A stretch of 64,000 nt of DNA, taken from Pegoplata infirma. Lineage: Eukaryota; Arthropoda; Insecta; Diptera; Anthomyiidae. Under the pieces are notes generated by a model. It saw nothing but the letters and a program-made list of their open reading frames with translations, ran no database searches and was not told the DNA's origin. Positions within the stretch are counted from its first letter, which is position 1. Each line of letters starts with the position of its first letter. The DNA is taken from contig OY992540.1 in NCBI GenBank assembly GCA_963921195.1, positions 74,141,337 to 74,205,336 of the forward strand, given 5' to 3'. This document shows positions 9,944 through 20,852 of this stretch, piece after piece. The translations under genes were made by a program, and so were the position numbers.

Positions 9944-10936
9944 AACAAGTAGAAAAGTTAAATTCGACTTTTCCGAATCTATAAATACCCTCCACAATGC
10001 CTTTTTTAAAGGATAGTACATTTTAACGTAAAAAAATTAACAATTTTGATTAGAAATATTTTATTTTAAGTAAATAACTCTTTTTTTTGTCATTTAAAAA
10101 AAAATACAAATTTTTTTTTTGAGTGTAAATTTTTTTTCGAGTGTAATGCTTTTTTTACTGTAAAAATATTTCTGAGTGAACGCAGTACGTATGTACACAA
10201 AAATTGAAATTTTTGTAAAAAAAAAATAATTTTTTTTTTAGTGTAAAATTTTTTTGAGTGTAAAATTTTTTTCGAGTTTAAAATTTTTTTGGAGTGTAAT
10301 TTTTAAGTTACCAATTCTTTTAAAACTAAACAAGTTTAAAAAGCATTGCCTTAAAACTAAACAAGTTTGAAAAGCATTGCTTAGTTACCACCAATGCTTT
10401 TAAAACTTGTTTACCAAGTGGCATTTAAGATGAACAAAATCTGAAATTCGGGGTTTTGCTTATAACTTTTGAACCACTTGACCGATTGAGCTGAAATTTG
10501 ATACCATATAGACCTGACGAACGGCAAAGATACATGCCACATTTCAGCAGTTTCGTTATTGTTTTTCGTAAGTTATCGTGTTTTTTATGCCGTAAATTTG
10601 GGAAACCCCCTTGCCGAAATGTACTCTTTTGCTCATAACTTTTGAACCACTGAACCGATTTGGCTGGATTACAATACCAACCTGACCAGGTAAATGACCA
10701 ACATATATGCCAAACTTCAGTAGCCTCTGTGAAGTCTTTCAAAAGTTAGCGTGTTTTCTACGGACGGACAGACAGACAGACGGACGGACGGACGGACATC
10801 GCTAGATCGACTTAAAATCGATCGAGGATCATGAATACATATACTCTATTGGGTCCTAGAACAATATTTCGATGTGTTACAAACGGAATGACAAACTTAT
10901 ATATACCCTCTATCACTAGAGTGGAGGGTATAAAAA
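9944..10936 (-). mobile_element. Family A dispersed repeat, near complete
   Basis: Read on the minus strand it runs from ATACCCTCCACTCTAGTG through CATTCCGTTTGTAACACATCG, a GGAC/GTCC run and GAAAACACGCTAACTTTTGA to TTCTACTTGTTT. The first ~25 bases are a small palindrome (CTCCACTCTAGTGATAGAGG). It is the inverted partner of 374-1247. The open frame at 10425-10742 corresponds to that at 577-789 with differing residues and is repeat sequence. Confidence 0.8.
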
Positions 10937-11320
10937 ATTGATAAAAAAAAAATAGATGAAAAAAAAAATTTTTGATGAAAAAAAAAAAAAATTTGATGGA
11001 AAAAAATTGATAAAGAAAGAAATTTTATGAAAAAAAAAATTTGATGAAAAAAAAATTTGATGAAAAAAAATTGATAAAAAAATTTATAAAAAAAAATGAT
11101 GAAAAAAAAAATTGATGAAAAAAAAATTGATAAAAAAAATTATGAAAAAATAAAAGTTTGATGAAAAAAAAAAATTATGAAAAAAAAAATTTGATTAAAA
11201 AAAAGTTTGACGACAAAAAAAAAAAAAATTTATGAAAAAAAATAAATTTGATGAAAAAAAAAAATTGATGGAAAAAAATTGTTAAAAAAAAATTGATGAA
11301 AAAAAAAAAAAATTTTTTTG
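10937..11320 (+). repeat. (GATGAAAAAAAATTT)n tract
   Basis: The longest such tract in the window. It starts immediately at the GGAGGGTATAAAAAATTGAT junction of family A, so the junction itself looks like part of a repeated composite. Confidence 0.8.
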
Positions 11321-11326
11321 TATGAA

Positions 11327-11560
11327 ATTAATTTTGTTACTTTTTATTCACCAGCTGGTGAAAAACAGTTTTATTCACCACGAGGTGAATTATTATCCAA
11401 GTTACAAACCTAAGTTATTAAAATTTTTGGTTTAAAGAAAATGAAAATAGTAATTCTTGTTGTCTTTTTCGTTATTTGTTAGCTTATATAGTCAAACTGA
11501 GGTGGCGTCCTGCAATTTTTTTAAAATTAGACACCAGCCTAAAAACATTATCATGTTAAA
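11327..11560 (+). repeat. Family K repeat, copy 1 (CACCAGCTGGTG)
   Basis: Contains the 12-base palindrome CACCAGCTGGTG, then CACCACGAGGTGAATTATTA, CAAGTTACAAACC and TAGACACCAGCCTAAAAACA. Copies or partial copies are at 18528, 38529 and 38817, each at the end of a GATGAAAA tract. Function unknown. Confidence 0.65.
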
Positions 11561-11561
11561 C

Positions 11562-13198
11562 AAGTAAGAGTGTTAAATTCGGCTGTGCCGAATCTTTGAT
11601 ACCCTCCAACATGCAAAAAAATAAAAAAAATGCAGGGGCGTTTTATTTTTTTTTTGGGGGGGGCAGGGGGTCGCTAGTAGTAATTGAGGGGGTGAAATTT
11701 TCACTCGAATATGTCGTGAACCTATATTCAAAATATGCCAACTCAAATTTAACGGAAATGAGTTTCCGATGGCAAATAGCTCCCCTATGTAATACCTATC
11801 TGCCATAAAAATTTCAGAGCAAAAAAATAATTTGTTGTCGTTTTACATCCATTTTTGTTATTCTGCTAACTCAAAGTACATATTTTTTTGGTGGAAATAA
11901 ATGCCAACTCCCATTGTAAATTTCCAAAAATTTTTCAAAAAATTTCTTAAAAAAAATTAGACCACATTTCTTATTGCATTTGCACTGATAAACACGAATC
12001 TTGTAAAGATTTTTATATCTAATGACTGGTTCTCGAGATATTGCCATTTTAAAAATATCAGTAAATAGTGTTTGCAAAAAAAAAAATTGCTTATATTTAT
12101 GTAACTTTCAAACTATTTATCAGATTGAAACATTATGAATGGGGCAAATAAAGTCAATGATATAAGCTTTCAAAATAGCTAGTTTGGAGTGACCCTATTG
12201 CAATACAGCGTGAGTTACAGAGTGCCAAAGTTGACCACCCTGAGATTAAAAGGCTTTCGGAGCTAGTATCTTTTAAAAATATGCAAAGATTTGTAATTTT
12301 TTGTTCAGTTTTTGCAATTACCGTACTAAGGATAACAAAAACCAAAAAAAAAAAAAATTTAAAAATTTTTCCAAAAAAAAATTATTTTTATTTTCCGACA
12401 AAATATGCCAACTCTAAAAAAATATTTGTTTTTTGATATAGTAATAAATGCCATCTCTGAAAAATATGCAAACAAGTGCAAAATATGAAAATTTTTGCAT
12501 AGGTAAAAATTGTTTAGAATATTTAAACCATCTTGTGGAAGGTACATTGTTTATTTTTGCAATAATACGCGAAATAACTAGTTTTTTAGCTCTCCTGAAC
12601 AGTAAGCTTTTTCGAGTTGGCATTTATTGAATATAGTTCGACGATGTGTAAAAATTCATTCCTATGCTTTTTGCACTAAAGAAATACAAGATTATCATTA
12701 TTTAAAAAAAAAATGTTTTATTCCACGCCCATAAAAGGAGAGGCGGGCCGAAAAAACGATATTTTCAAATTTTCTGGGTCCAAATGCAGGACTTTGAACT
12801 TTTTGTGGCATAAAAATGTTGCATTTGTTAAACAAAAACGAAAAAAATCATGTAAAAATATGGTATTTTTCAGAGGTTGGTTTAGTTCTTCAAGGGGGAA
12901 CTTTTTTCCCCCTGGTCCGATTTTGCTCATTTACGAACTTAACCTGCCTATGAATATAAGACATATTCGTGCCAAATGTCGGGAGTCTAGCTCTTTTATT
13001 TTGGACTGCATCGTGTTAACTACAGACGGACGGACAGACGGACGGACGGACGGACGGACATCGCTAGAATGTCTTAGAATCGATCACTGATCATAAATAT
13101 ATATACTTTATGGGGTCCTAGACCGATATTTTGATGCGTTACACACGGAATGACAAAGTGAGTATACCCCCATACTGTAGTTGGAGGGTATAAAAAAA
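11562..13198 (+). mobile_element. Family B repeat, copy 1, split by a 931-bp insertion
   Basis: It starts AACAAGTAAGAGTGTTAAAT with the small palindrome ATTCGGCTGTGCCGAAT. It continues through GGGGCGTTTTATTTTTTTTT, the B interior, a GACGGACGGACGG run and ACATCGCTAGAATGTC, to TTGGAGGGTATAAAAAA. A different element sits at 11714-12644. It is followed, tail to tail, by B copy 2. The open frames at 11596, 12448 and 12713 are within repeat sequence. Confidence 0.75.
11714..12644. mobile_element. 931-bp TIR element inside family B, empty site known
   Basis: The ends TCGTGAACCTATATTCAA and TTGAATATAGTTCGACGA are inverted repeats extending to ATGCCAACTC / GAGTTGGCAT. The B copy at 17628 lacks the element: it reads straight across as GAATATGTG...AAAAATTC, giving an empty site. 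A 2-base TG duplication is compatible. ATGCCAACTC recurs at 11735, 11901 and 12405 and inverted at 12614-12623, like subterminal repeats. No transposase frame is visible. The superfamily is not assigned. Confidence 0.75.
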
Positions 13199-13218
13199 TG
13201 TTGTGCGTTTTTATCTTG

Positions 13219-13617
13219 TTATACCCTCCAACTAGAGTATGAGGGTATACTCACTTTGTCATTCCGTGTGTAACGCATCAAAATATCATTTTTATGCTAC
13301 AAGAAACTCAAAGTCCTGCATTTGGACCCACAGAATTAGAAAATGTAGTTTTTTCTGTCCGCCCCCCCCCCTTTTATGGGCGTGGAATAATTTTTTTGTT
13401 TTAAATAATGATAAACTTGTATTTCTTTACAGCAAAAAGTATAAGAATGAATTCTTAAACACATATTCGAGAAGAAATGCCCCCCCCCCCAATTACCACT
13501 ACCGACCCCCCCCCAAAAAAAAATAAAACGCCCCTGCAATTTTTTTTTTATTTATTTGCATGTTGGAGGGTATAAAAGATTCGGCACGGCCGAATTTAAC
13601 ACTCTCACTTGTTTTTT
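13219..13617 (-). mobile_element. Family B repeat, copy 2, internally deleted
   Basis: Both B ends are present (TATACCCTCCAACTAG at the left, CACTCTCACTTGTTTTTTT at the right), but the middle jumps from CGCATCAAAATATCA to the TTCAAAGTCCTGC-type block, dropping the GGAC run. It lies ~20 bases from copy 1 in opposite orientation, so the pair can form a hairpin. Long C and G runs are conserved with the other copies. Confidence 0.75.
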
Positions 13618-13904
13618 TAATATTTTTGTTGTATTTGAAAAACTTACCCAATTTGGAAAAATACGTACCTGAAAAGAAAAAAAAAAATAAGTAAATGTTA
13701 ATTGAATTCAAATTCGACAAAAGTATAATTCGAAAAAATTAAAAAACATAAAATTTGGGTCCTTTTTTGTATGTACCCGTGAAAAATATCAAATCTGGAG
13801 TATTCTACATGTCAAATTTTGAAATTTTAATGTTTTTAGTTCAATATTTATAAAATAAAACCACTTTTATAGAATTTTTCGTAATTTAGTGGTCATAACT
13901 GCTA
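13618..13904. other. Unassigned AT-rich sequence
   Basis: No family or structure recognised. Confidence 0.4.
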
Positions 13905-14110
13905 AAGTTTTCTTACACCCCTCTTCAATCAAGTTTAATGTTGTGTTAAAATGGTGACAAAATTGGCTAATGGCATTTTACTCCACTTTCAACTTTTTTG
14001 TCTCTTCTATATTTTTCGCAAGAGTTGTCATCATGATCTGACATTGCAGACATACATAAATGAAGAAATTTGCATTTTTATTTCGGAGACGTTTGTCATA
14101 TGGGCAAAAA
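13905..14110 (+). repeat. Two dispersed fragments joined
   Basis: 13905-13990 matches one arm of the foldback at 45665-46488 (CACCCCTCTTCAATCAAG, GTGTTAAAATGGTGACAAAA). 13980-14105 matches 40255-40382 in direct orientation (CAACTTTTTTGTCTCTT, TTTGCATTTT). Confidence 0.55.
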
Positions 14111-14149
14111 TACAAAAAAAAATCTTGTAAAAGAGCAAAATTTGGAGCA

Positions 14150-14325
14150 GGGAGAAAAATTATCCCTCTTGAAGAACGTGACTAACTTCTAAAAAACAAA
14201 TTTTTTTTTTTTTTTAATTTTTGTTAAACAAATTGAATAAGTTCAAAGTCCTTCACTTAGTCCCGGTGAATTTATAAGAGTTGTTTTTTTCGGCCCTTCT
14301 TCTTTTGAGAACGTGGACAATTTTT
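14150..14325 (-). repeat. Family B fragment
   Basis: GAAGAACGTGACTAACTTCT, GTTCAAAGTCCTTCACTTAG and TTTTTTTCGGCCCTTCTTC are diverged B interior blocks on the minus strand. Confidence 0.5.
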
Positions 14326-14783
14326 AATGATATTTCAATATTTTTGTTCATTACTGTATGTGAGGACTATATTTAAGACCTTAAGATTTTTTTTTCTTCA
14401 TCTCTTTAGTAGTCTTATGCTTTCACATTTATTGGCAACATTTCTTTTTTTTATTCCTATTTTTCCAAGTTTTTCCAACAATTGAACTGCACTTAGAATG
14501 GTAAAACCTTTTTTTTTTTGTTGAAACATTTAGCAATATGTCGTCGTTGCAATTGTCATTCGTGTCTTCTTGTATTTGATAAGAATGTATGTTTTGCATG
14601 AGTGTGTGTTAGTGTAGTTTGCTCCCCTTTCTTATAAATTTTTAAAGATTGTTTGAAGGCTTTTGTTGTCTTCTTTCCTGTCTTCATCCCTCATGCATTT
14701 TTAAAACTACATTCATACAAAAAAAAAACGACAAACTTAAACCATTAAAAAGGCATTTTTTTATTTTATTATACTTGTACGTA
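14326..14783. other. Unassigned sequence
   Basis: It looks like single-copy DNA within this window. The open frame at 14649-14837 has no recognisable motif. Confidence 0.35.
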
Positions 14784-15201
14784 CAGGGTGTCGCAAGACA
14801 AGTGTTACCATGCTTAAATAACTTAAACTGTCAATGAAAAAATCGAAGAAAAAACTATATGAAATGTGTTTAGAGTCATTTTTCATACCACCCTAACATA
14901 CACTCTTAATACATTTAAAATAAATTCTCTCTCAAATCGGCTGAAAAATCTGCTTACAATGCACTCATTTAGAGGGAAGTTTGTATGGTAGCTATATACA
15001 CGGGTGTTTGAGGTCGCTTATTATTTTATTATTATTATTTCATTTTTGAATAAAATTTAATCAGAATTATTATTTTATTATTTTTATGGTCCCATTCAAT
15101 ATACAGCCGATGACCACAAATTTGTTGCACGGTGTATTTTTTTAAAGATATTGTTAAATATATACCCTGATAATTAAATAAGTCTTAGTGATCGCACCCT
15201 G
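14784..15201. mobile_element. Possible small TIR element (CAGGGTG ends)
   Basis: CAGGGTGTCGCAAGAC at the left resembles the inverse of GATCGCACCCTG at the right. The 8 flanking bases TGTACGTA and TGTATTCA agree at only 5 of 8 positions, so a target duplication is not established. Confidence 0.35.
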
Positions 15202-15922
15202 TGTATTCATGATTTTTGTTCTGTTATAATGCCAACCAAATGCATTGTGTATGGGTAAAGAAAATGAAGGAAGAGCTTGGTTGGTTAGTGTCAGAGGGAA
15301 TTGGAGTATTGGTCCTACTTAATATCTTAAGCGTTTTTATATATGTATGTGTGTTCTCATGTGTATTTGTAGTTAGTATGGCAATTGTTAGGTGCATTAA
15401 ACTTTCGCTTGAAGCACACAATACACTCGTATACATTCTTTGGTGGTTGAATTAAAAGGCAGCTTCTAAACCATTAATTTTTTATAGAATTAAATGAAAG
15501 AACATTAAAAAAAGTCTTCCGTTGTATTTTTTCTTTTTGCATTTTCTTAAGAATTAATATGAAAAGTAGGTCATTATTTATATTAGATGTTGAATTAAAA
15601 ATAACATGAAGGGAAAGCATAATAAAATATTTTTATACTAAAGCCGAAAGTGAAGGGGATTTGCAATAACATTTTTAAGTTCTTAAATAAGTTTTAATTT
15701 TTCAATATTAGGTTTATTTAATTACACAGTGATACAAAATCAAACTTTTCGAATAGGAATGGGATGAAACCAAAAGCGAAGTTGACATTTTTCATAACAA
15801 AACCCTCAAGGCTTTTTTTTAGTTCAGCATTTAAAGTTTTTGTATACTGAACATGTCCAACTTTAGAGGCCACTGGTGGTGCCTTTATTGGACATGTGGG
15901 GTCCATCGTTCAAACGTAAGTT
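15202..15922. other. Unassigned sequence
   Basis: Opposed open frames at 15216-15455 and 15224-15436 overlap the same bases on both strands. One is hydrophobic but shows no family motif. I do not call a gene here. Confidence 0.35.
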
Positions 15923-16126
15923 CGAAATTACTTTAGCTATAACCGGTATGAATTTCGCTGCATTTGGTCCCGTACCTACAAAAAAATTTAGTAAATTTTA
16001 ATACTGCTGAGTTAAGAATTACTCAATTTTGCACCAGTAAACGATTTAATAGCAAACGATTTAATAGCACGAAATTACGTTAGCTATAACCAGTATGAAT
16101 TTCACTGCAATCGGTCCCGTACCTAC
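15923..16126 (+). repeat. 57-bp direct repeat pair
   Basis: 15923-15979 and 16070-16126 share CGAAATTACTTTAGCTATAA-type sequence and GGTCCCGTACCTAC with a few substitutions, 147 bases apart. The first copy is followed by CACCAGTAAACGATTTAATAG and the second by the next MITE. It may be a local duplication flanking a MITE insertion. Confidence 0.75.
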
Positions 16127-16671
16127 ACTGAAAAAATAAAAAAAAAAAATGTTGAGCCAATTTTTAATACTACTAGTAAAAAATTACTTAATTTTGCACC
16201 ATTAAACGATTTATTAGTATTGAGTAAACTTTAAAAAAAAATTTATTAAATATATACCAACAAATTTTAGTAAATTTTTAATTGCCAAAATTAAAACTTA
16301 AAGTTTTTCGTTTTTTTAATTAAGTTTTTAATTTTGTCAATTAAAAATTTACTCAAAATATATTCATTTTTTTAAGTTTAAAAAAGTTTCACATTTTTTT
16401 ACAAAAAAAAAAAAAAAACTTTTTTTAAGGGACACTCTAATATACATATACAAAAAACTATAAACTAATTGAGAATTCTAAAAACTAAGAGAATAAAAAA
16501 AAAAAAAATATTAAATTTTTATTTAATTATTTACTTAAATTTAGTTAAGAACTTTTAAGTAAATTATTAATTGCATCAATTAAAAAATTACTAGTAGTAG
16601 AATATTTTTTTTTCTGAAATTTTTTTGATTTCTGATTTCTCAAAAATTGTACCCCACATTTTTTTTCTGTG
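16126..16671. mobile_element. AT-rich MITE, CACTGAAAAAA ends, TA flanks
   Basis: Starts CACTGAAAAAATAAAAAA and ends TTTTTTTTCTGTG, flanked by TA on both sides (16124-16125 and 16672-16673). The interior is TAAATTTTTAATTGCCAAAAT-type AT-rich sequence shared with 1950-2240. TA duplication and a CAC terminus fit a Tc1/mariner-type MITE. Confidence 0.6.
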
Positions 16672-16993
16672 TACTTACTGAAGAGCCAAATTATTTAAAA
16701 AATAATCCACTGTTCACCGTTGCGTATGATTGTTATTTAAAGGCAATTACAAAATTAATCATACGCCTTATACAGTTTTTTAGCAATTATTATTATAATT
16801 AATATGGGGGTTTTCGTGTCAACTTACAAAACATTTGAAACCGATGTCTTCCGATCGGGATGAAATTTGCACCAAGGTTAGTCCTATTGGATAGTAGTTC
16901 AGACACAATTTTTCAACGATCGGCCAAGGACTCTCTGAGTTAGAGGGGGTCGAAATTTGACATTTTGGCCAAAGAGGTGTTTATTCATATCCA

Positions 16994-17285
16994 TGTAACT
17001 TCTTACCTATTGTTTTTAGCACTATCAATCTTACCTCGCCGATCGTCAAACAAGAAATGAGAAAATTCTCTTAGCATCGCGCCTTTTATACAAAATTCTG
17101 ACAATCAAAAACTAACTCAGCTGACAGTGACAGAAACAAATTAAATGAACAGGGTTGTATTAATAGGTAATAAAACGTAAGTAAGTAAAAACAGAATGAA
17201 GGCTAAGCTAAAGGCTGCAATAATGTTAGTGTGTGAAAATATAATTAATTGTATTGTTGTTAGTAATAAAATATGCACTGCTACA
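16994..17285 (-). mobile_element. LTR of an LTR retrotransposon
   Basis: Read on the minus strand it begins TGTAGCAGTGC and ends GTTACA, giving TG...CA ends over 292 bases. It contains a TATA-like TATAAAAGG (17082-17090 on the plus strand), as expected of an LTR promoter. A polypurine tract AAAGGGGGAGAA lies directly upstream (17286-17297), so this is a 3' LTR. The other LTR and nearly all the body are absent. The open frame at 17141-17332 on the minus strand is not coding. Confidence 0.65.
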
Positions 17286-17332
17286 TTCTCCCCCTTTGAC
17301 GTACGGACATCGTCCCGATAGTGGGTCAACAA

Positions 17333-17422
17333 TCAGTCCTGGAACCTTTTCGGACGTCCTCTCTTACGGATTGGATGAACCGGTGCCGGTGCCTGAGATT
17401 CTCCAGAGCTTCTATATAAGGT
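17333..17422 (-). pseudogene. C-terminal tail of a retrotransposon Pol
   Basis: On the minus strand about 28 codons end in PVHPIRKRGRPKRFQD and a TGA stop (17333-17335), followed about 35 bases later by a polypurine tract and an LTR. A basic, proline-containing tail just before the polypurine tract is what LTR-retrotransposon polyproteins usually show. Everything upstream is missing, cut off by the right arm of the foldback. The superfamily (copia, gypsy or BEL) cannot be told from so short a piece. Confidence 0.55.
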
Positions 17423-17627
17423 GAGATGCGATCTCGTTGAAAAATTGTGTCTGAACGACTATCCAATAGGACTAACCTTGGTGCAAATTTCATCCCGATC
17501 GGAAGACATCGGTTTCAAAAGTTGTGTCAGTTGACACTAAAACCCCCATATATTGATTATGTATAATAAAAGTTCACCAACTTCAAATGCAAGTAAAAAA
17601 AAATTAGCGCTGAATTTATTTCGCTAA

Positions 17628-18330
17628 AACAAGTAAGAGTGTTAAATTCGGCTGTGCAGAATCTGTTATACCCTCCAACATGCATTAAAAATAAAAAAAA
17701 TCCAGGGGCGTTTTAATTTTTTTTTTTTTTTTTGGGGGGTCGGTATTGGTAATTGGGGGGGCGCAAAATTTCTCTTGAATATGTGTTTAAAAATTCATTC
17801 TTATGCTTTTTGCACTAAAGAAACACAAGTTTATCATGATTGAATAAAAATGTTTTATTCCACGCCCATGTGGGAAGGGAACGAACAAAACGACATTTTC
17901 TTATTCTCTGGGTCCAATTGCAGGACTTTCAACTTCTTGTAGCATAAAAATGTTGCATTTGTTAAACAAAAACACAAAAAAGCATGCAAAAAAATTATAT
18001 TTTTCAGAGGTTGGTTTAGTTCTTCAAGGTGGAACTTTTTTCCCCCTGGTGCGATTTTACTCATTTACGAACTTAACCTGCCTATTAACATAACACATAT
18101 TCTTGTCAAATGTCGGGAGGCTAGCTCTTTTATTTTGGACTGTATCGTGTTAACTACAGACGGACAGACGGACGGACAGACGGACGGACGGACATCGCTA
18201 GAATGTCTTAGAATCGATCACTGATCATAAATATTTATAATTTATGGGGTCCTATACCGATATTTTGATGAGTTACACATGGAAAGAAAAAGTGAGTATA
18301 CCCCCATACTGTAGTTGGAGGGTATAAAAA
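17628..18330 (+). mobile_element. Family B repeat, copy 3, complete
   Basis: An uninterrupted B copy from AACAAGTAAGAGTGTTAAAT to TTGGAGGGTATAAAAA, with the GACGGACGGACAGACGG run and ACATCGCTAGAATGTC. It shows the empty site of the 931-bp element in copy 1. The short minus-strand frame at 17855-18064 also occurs in copy 1 with changes and is repeat DNA. Confidence 0.8.
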
Positions 18331-18525
18331 TATTTATGAAAAAAATATATTGATGAGAAAAAAATATTGACTAAAAAAAATATTGATTAAAAAAAATGTT
18401 GATGAAAAAAAAATTGATAAAAAAAAAATATTGATAAAAAGAAATAGTGATGAAAAAAAATATTGATGAAAAAAAAAATCTTGATGAAAAAAAAAAAAAA
18501 TACTGACTAAATAAAATTTTGATTA
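18331..18525 (+). repeat. (GATGAAAAAAATATT)n tract
   Basis: TTGATGAAAAAAAATATTGA-type units directly follow the B end, as at the other A and B copies. Confidence 0.8.
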
Positions 18526-18527
18526 AA

Positions 18528-18782
18528 AATAATTATGTAACGTTTTATTCAACAGCTGGTGAATATTTTTCCAAGTTATTATTATCCAAGTTACAAACCG
18601 AAGTTACTGAAAATTTCTTTGCAAAATTATGGCAGCACAAATCTGTTTTCAGACCTCAAAAACACAGCCTTAGAGATTCCATTTATCAAATCGAAAAAAT
18701 CCCAAATCTCCCGATAGCGCGTTTAGCATTTTCAAAGACGACTATTTTTGAATTCTGTATCTGGAAAAGTATTAGTTCACAT
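18528..18782 (+). repeat. Family K repeat, copy 2
   Basis: Starts AATAATTATGTAACGTTTTA with CAACAGCTGGTG in place of CACCAGCTGGTG and then CAAGTTACAAACC. After about 18610 it diverges from the other K copies. The open frame at 18519-18842 runs from K into the next element and is not supported. Confidence 0.5.
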
Positions 18783-19788
18783 ATAAGGCATTCCACACCA
18801 AATGTCCCGCTACAGAAAAACATGTGTCCCGTAAATTTCTGAATAAGTTGTTTGGATAGCCCTATATGAAACTAAGAAAATTGCGTTTTTGGTTTTTAAA
18901 ATTTTCAAAAACTGGGTTTAGGAGGCGTGGTCAAATATTGGAAAAATGGTAAAATTTGTGGCAAGTTGCCTTGATTAAATATTTATCACATTAAAACGGA
19001 ATGCACCACAATGTCAAAAATTTACATTCTTATATAGTTTTGTATGGGCTATCGAGTAAAATTTTTTTTGTTGGAAAATTTTCAGAACCCGTTCTGAAAT
19101 TTTCCATTTTTTAAAAAAGTCAATTTATCAAAAATCCGGCCACTTTTTTTTTATTTTTTTTTTTAAGTTTAGATGTTTGTCCATCCACAAAAAAATTCAG
19201 TAACGCGTTTTTCGTTTTTTTTTTAGAAAATCGCATTCGTATTTTAAATTTATATAACAATTTACTAATTTGCTTGTATTTTCTTGTTTCAACAGAGCGT
19301 ATGAGTAATATTTATGCAATTAATAATGCTCATTCGCAACATTAAAACAAGAAAATACAAGCAAATTACAAAATTGTTATTAAATTTAAAATTCAAATGC
19401 GATTTTCTCGAAAAAAACGAAAAACACGTTTCTGATTTTTTTTGTGTGGATGGACAAACATCTAAACTTAAAAAAAAAATTTTTAAAAAAAGTGTCCGGA
19501 TTTTTGATAAATTACCTTTTTTTAAAAATGGAAAATTTCAGAACGGGTTCTGAAAATTTTCAAAAAAAAAAATAATCTACAGCACATACAAAACTATATA
19601 AGAATGTAAATTTTTGAGATTGTGGTGCATTCCGTTTTATTACTAAACTAAGCCCAGTTTTTGAAAATTTAAAAAACCAAAAACGTAATTTTCTTAGTTC
19701 CATATAGGGCTATCCAAACATACTATTCAGAAATTTACAAGACACATATTTTTCTGTAGCGTGACATTTGGTGTGGAATGCCTCGTAT
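18783..19788. mobile_element. Family G foldback, copy 1 (~1 kb palindrome)
   Basis: The left end ATAAGGCATTCCACACCAAA pairs with the right end GGTGTGGAATGCCTCGTAT. The two ~480-base arms mirror each other throughout: GGATAGCCC, AGGAGGCGTGGTC, GTGGTGCATTCCGTTTTA, ACATCTAAAC and AAATGCGATTTTCTCG blocks all have inverse partners. The loop is near 19290-19320. There is no gene. The frame at 19314-19553 lies in the right arm. Confidence 0.85.
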
Positions 19789-20852
19789 GTGTGCAAGGAT
19801 TTCTCTAGCTTAAGATTTCTGGTGCTTTTGTTTATCAATTTGGAATTTTTTAAAATTCTACTATTTTAAGATCCTTTAAATTATTACAAAAATTCTAAAC
19901 AACACTCACCCCTTTAATATACTAATCAATTTTTAATTTCCAAACCAAAATTTCCAAAAGATAAATTGATAATAGTCTACAAATGAAATTTACCAATTAT
20001 CGTCATTACGGCCAATTAAAACCATTTTCAAATCAACATTTTATTTTACATCTTTTTGCCAGTGTCTTTACTTAACATAGCATTGTGCCTTAATGTTATA
20101 AATGGAGTAATTTAAATTGCTTGTTAATTATTTTAAACAAAATGAATAATTTCCTTAGAATCTACAATTTCATTTCAATATGTAACACTTTTTTTTTTGG
20201 TCATTACTACAATTTTCAAAACAATTATGGTGAAAAATTCTTTCATTTCTCATTGAAATACAAAATACGAGTAAAACTAATTTTCCAAGTATTCCACATT
20301 GTCTTGTCCACAAAAGAAAAAAAAAAAAAAGAATGTGTCGGATGTTCAATTTTCATTCCTTTAATTTTTTTTTGTGTTAAATTCCTTTGGAAGATGAAGG
20401 AAAAGAAACATAAAACATAAGCATAGTTGAGATGTTGAGTCATTAATAATTCGCTAGAATTGTTTTGAAATGAAACTGGAAGTGTTTTTGGTAAAAGTGT
20501 TACCATTTGTTTATCAAGCAAAATGCAAGACAATTTCTAGATGAATTTTTTGTTTAACACTAGAGTTAACGAGGTTTTAAATTAAGATGTGAGAACATTC
20601 AAGATAAAACATCCGTTCAATCTGCAGACAAATTTACTAACAAATTTACTAACAATACACGACATGGGTCATTCGGAGATATTTTTTCTCTCGGGTAAAA
20701 TTTTTACAATTTCAAATACAGTAAAAAATCCGGTTATAAAGAACTCCATTGGACTAATAAAAATAGTTCATTATAACGCTAATATCAACCTGGTTTTATT
20801 TTCAAAAAAATAGAGCTAACTTTAATTTATTAAGTGTTTTTTCGTAAATAAC
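19789..20852. other. Unassigned AT-rich sequence
   Basis: No repeat family recognised. Overlapping opposite-strand frames at 20121-20420 and 20243-20533, and 20589-20813, have no family motif. Confidence 0.35.

Larger units (their letters stand above)
16802..17551. mobile_element. Foldback element enclosing an LTR-retrotransposon fragment
   Basis: The left arm ATATGGGGGTTTTCGTGTCA pairs with the right end, which reads TGACACTAAAACCCCCATAT. The arms share about 120 bases with few changes, including CCGATGTCTTCCGATCGGGA and GCACCAAGGTTAGTCC. The middle is retrotransposon sequence on the minus strand. Either the retrotransposon landed in the foldback, or a retrotransposon became bounded by inverted arms. 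Confidence 0.8.

Noticed and set aside
14784..15201. hAT-like element with 8-bp duplication
   Set aside because: The ends resemble each other, but the flanking octamers agree at only 5 of 8 positions, so I kept it only as a weak TIR candidate.
15216..15455. 79-codon hydrophobic frame as a transmembrane peptide gene
   Set aside because: An opposite-strand frame covers the same bases, there is no homology I can name, and no promoter or splice context is visible.
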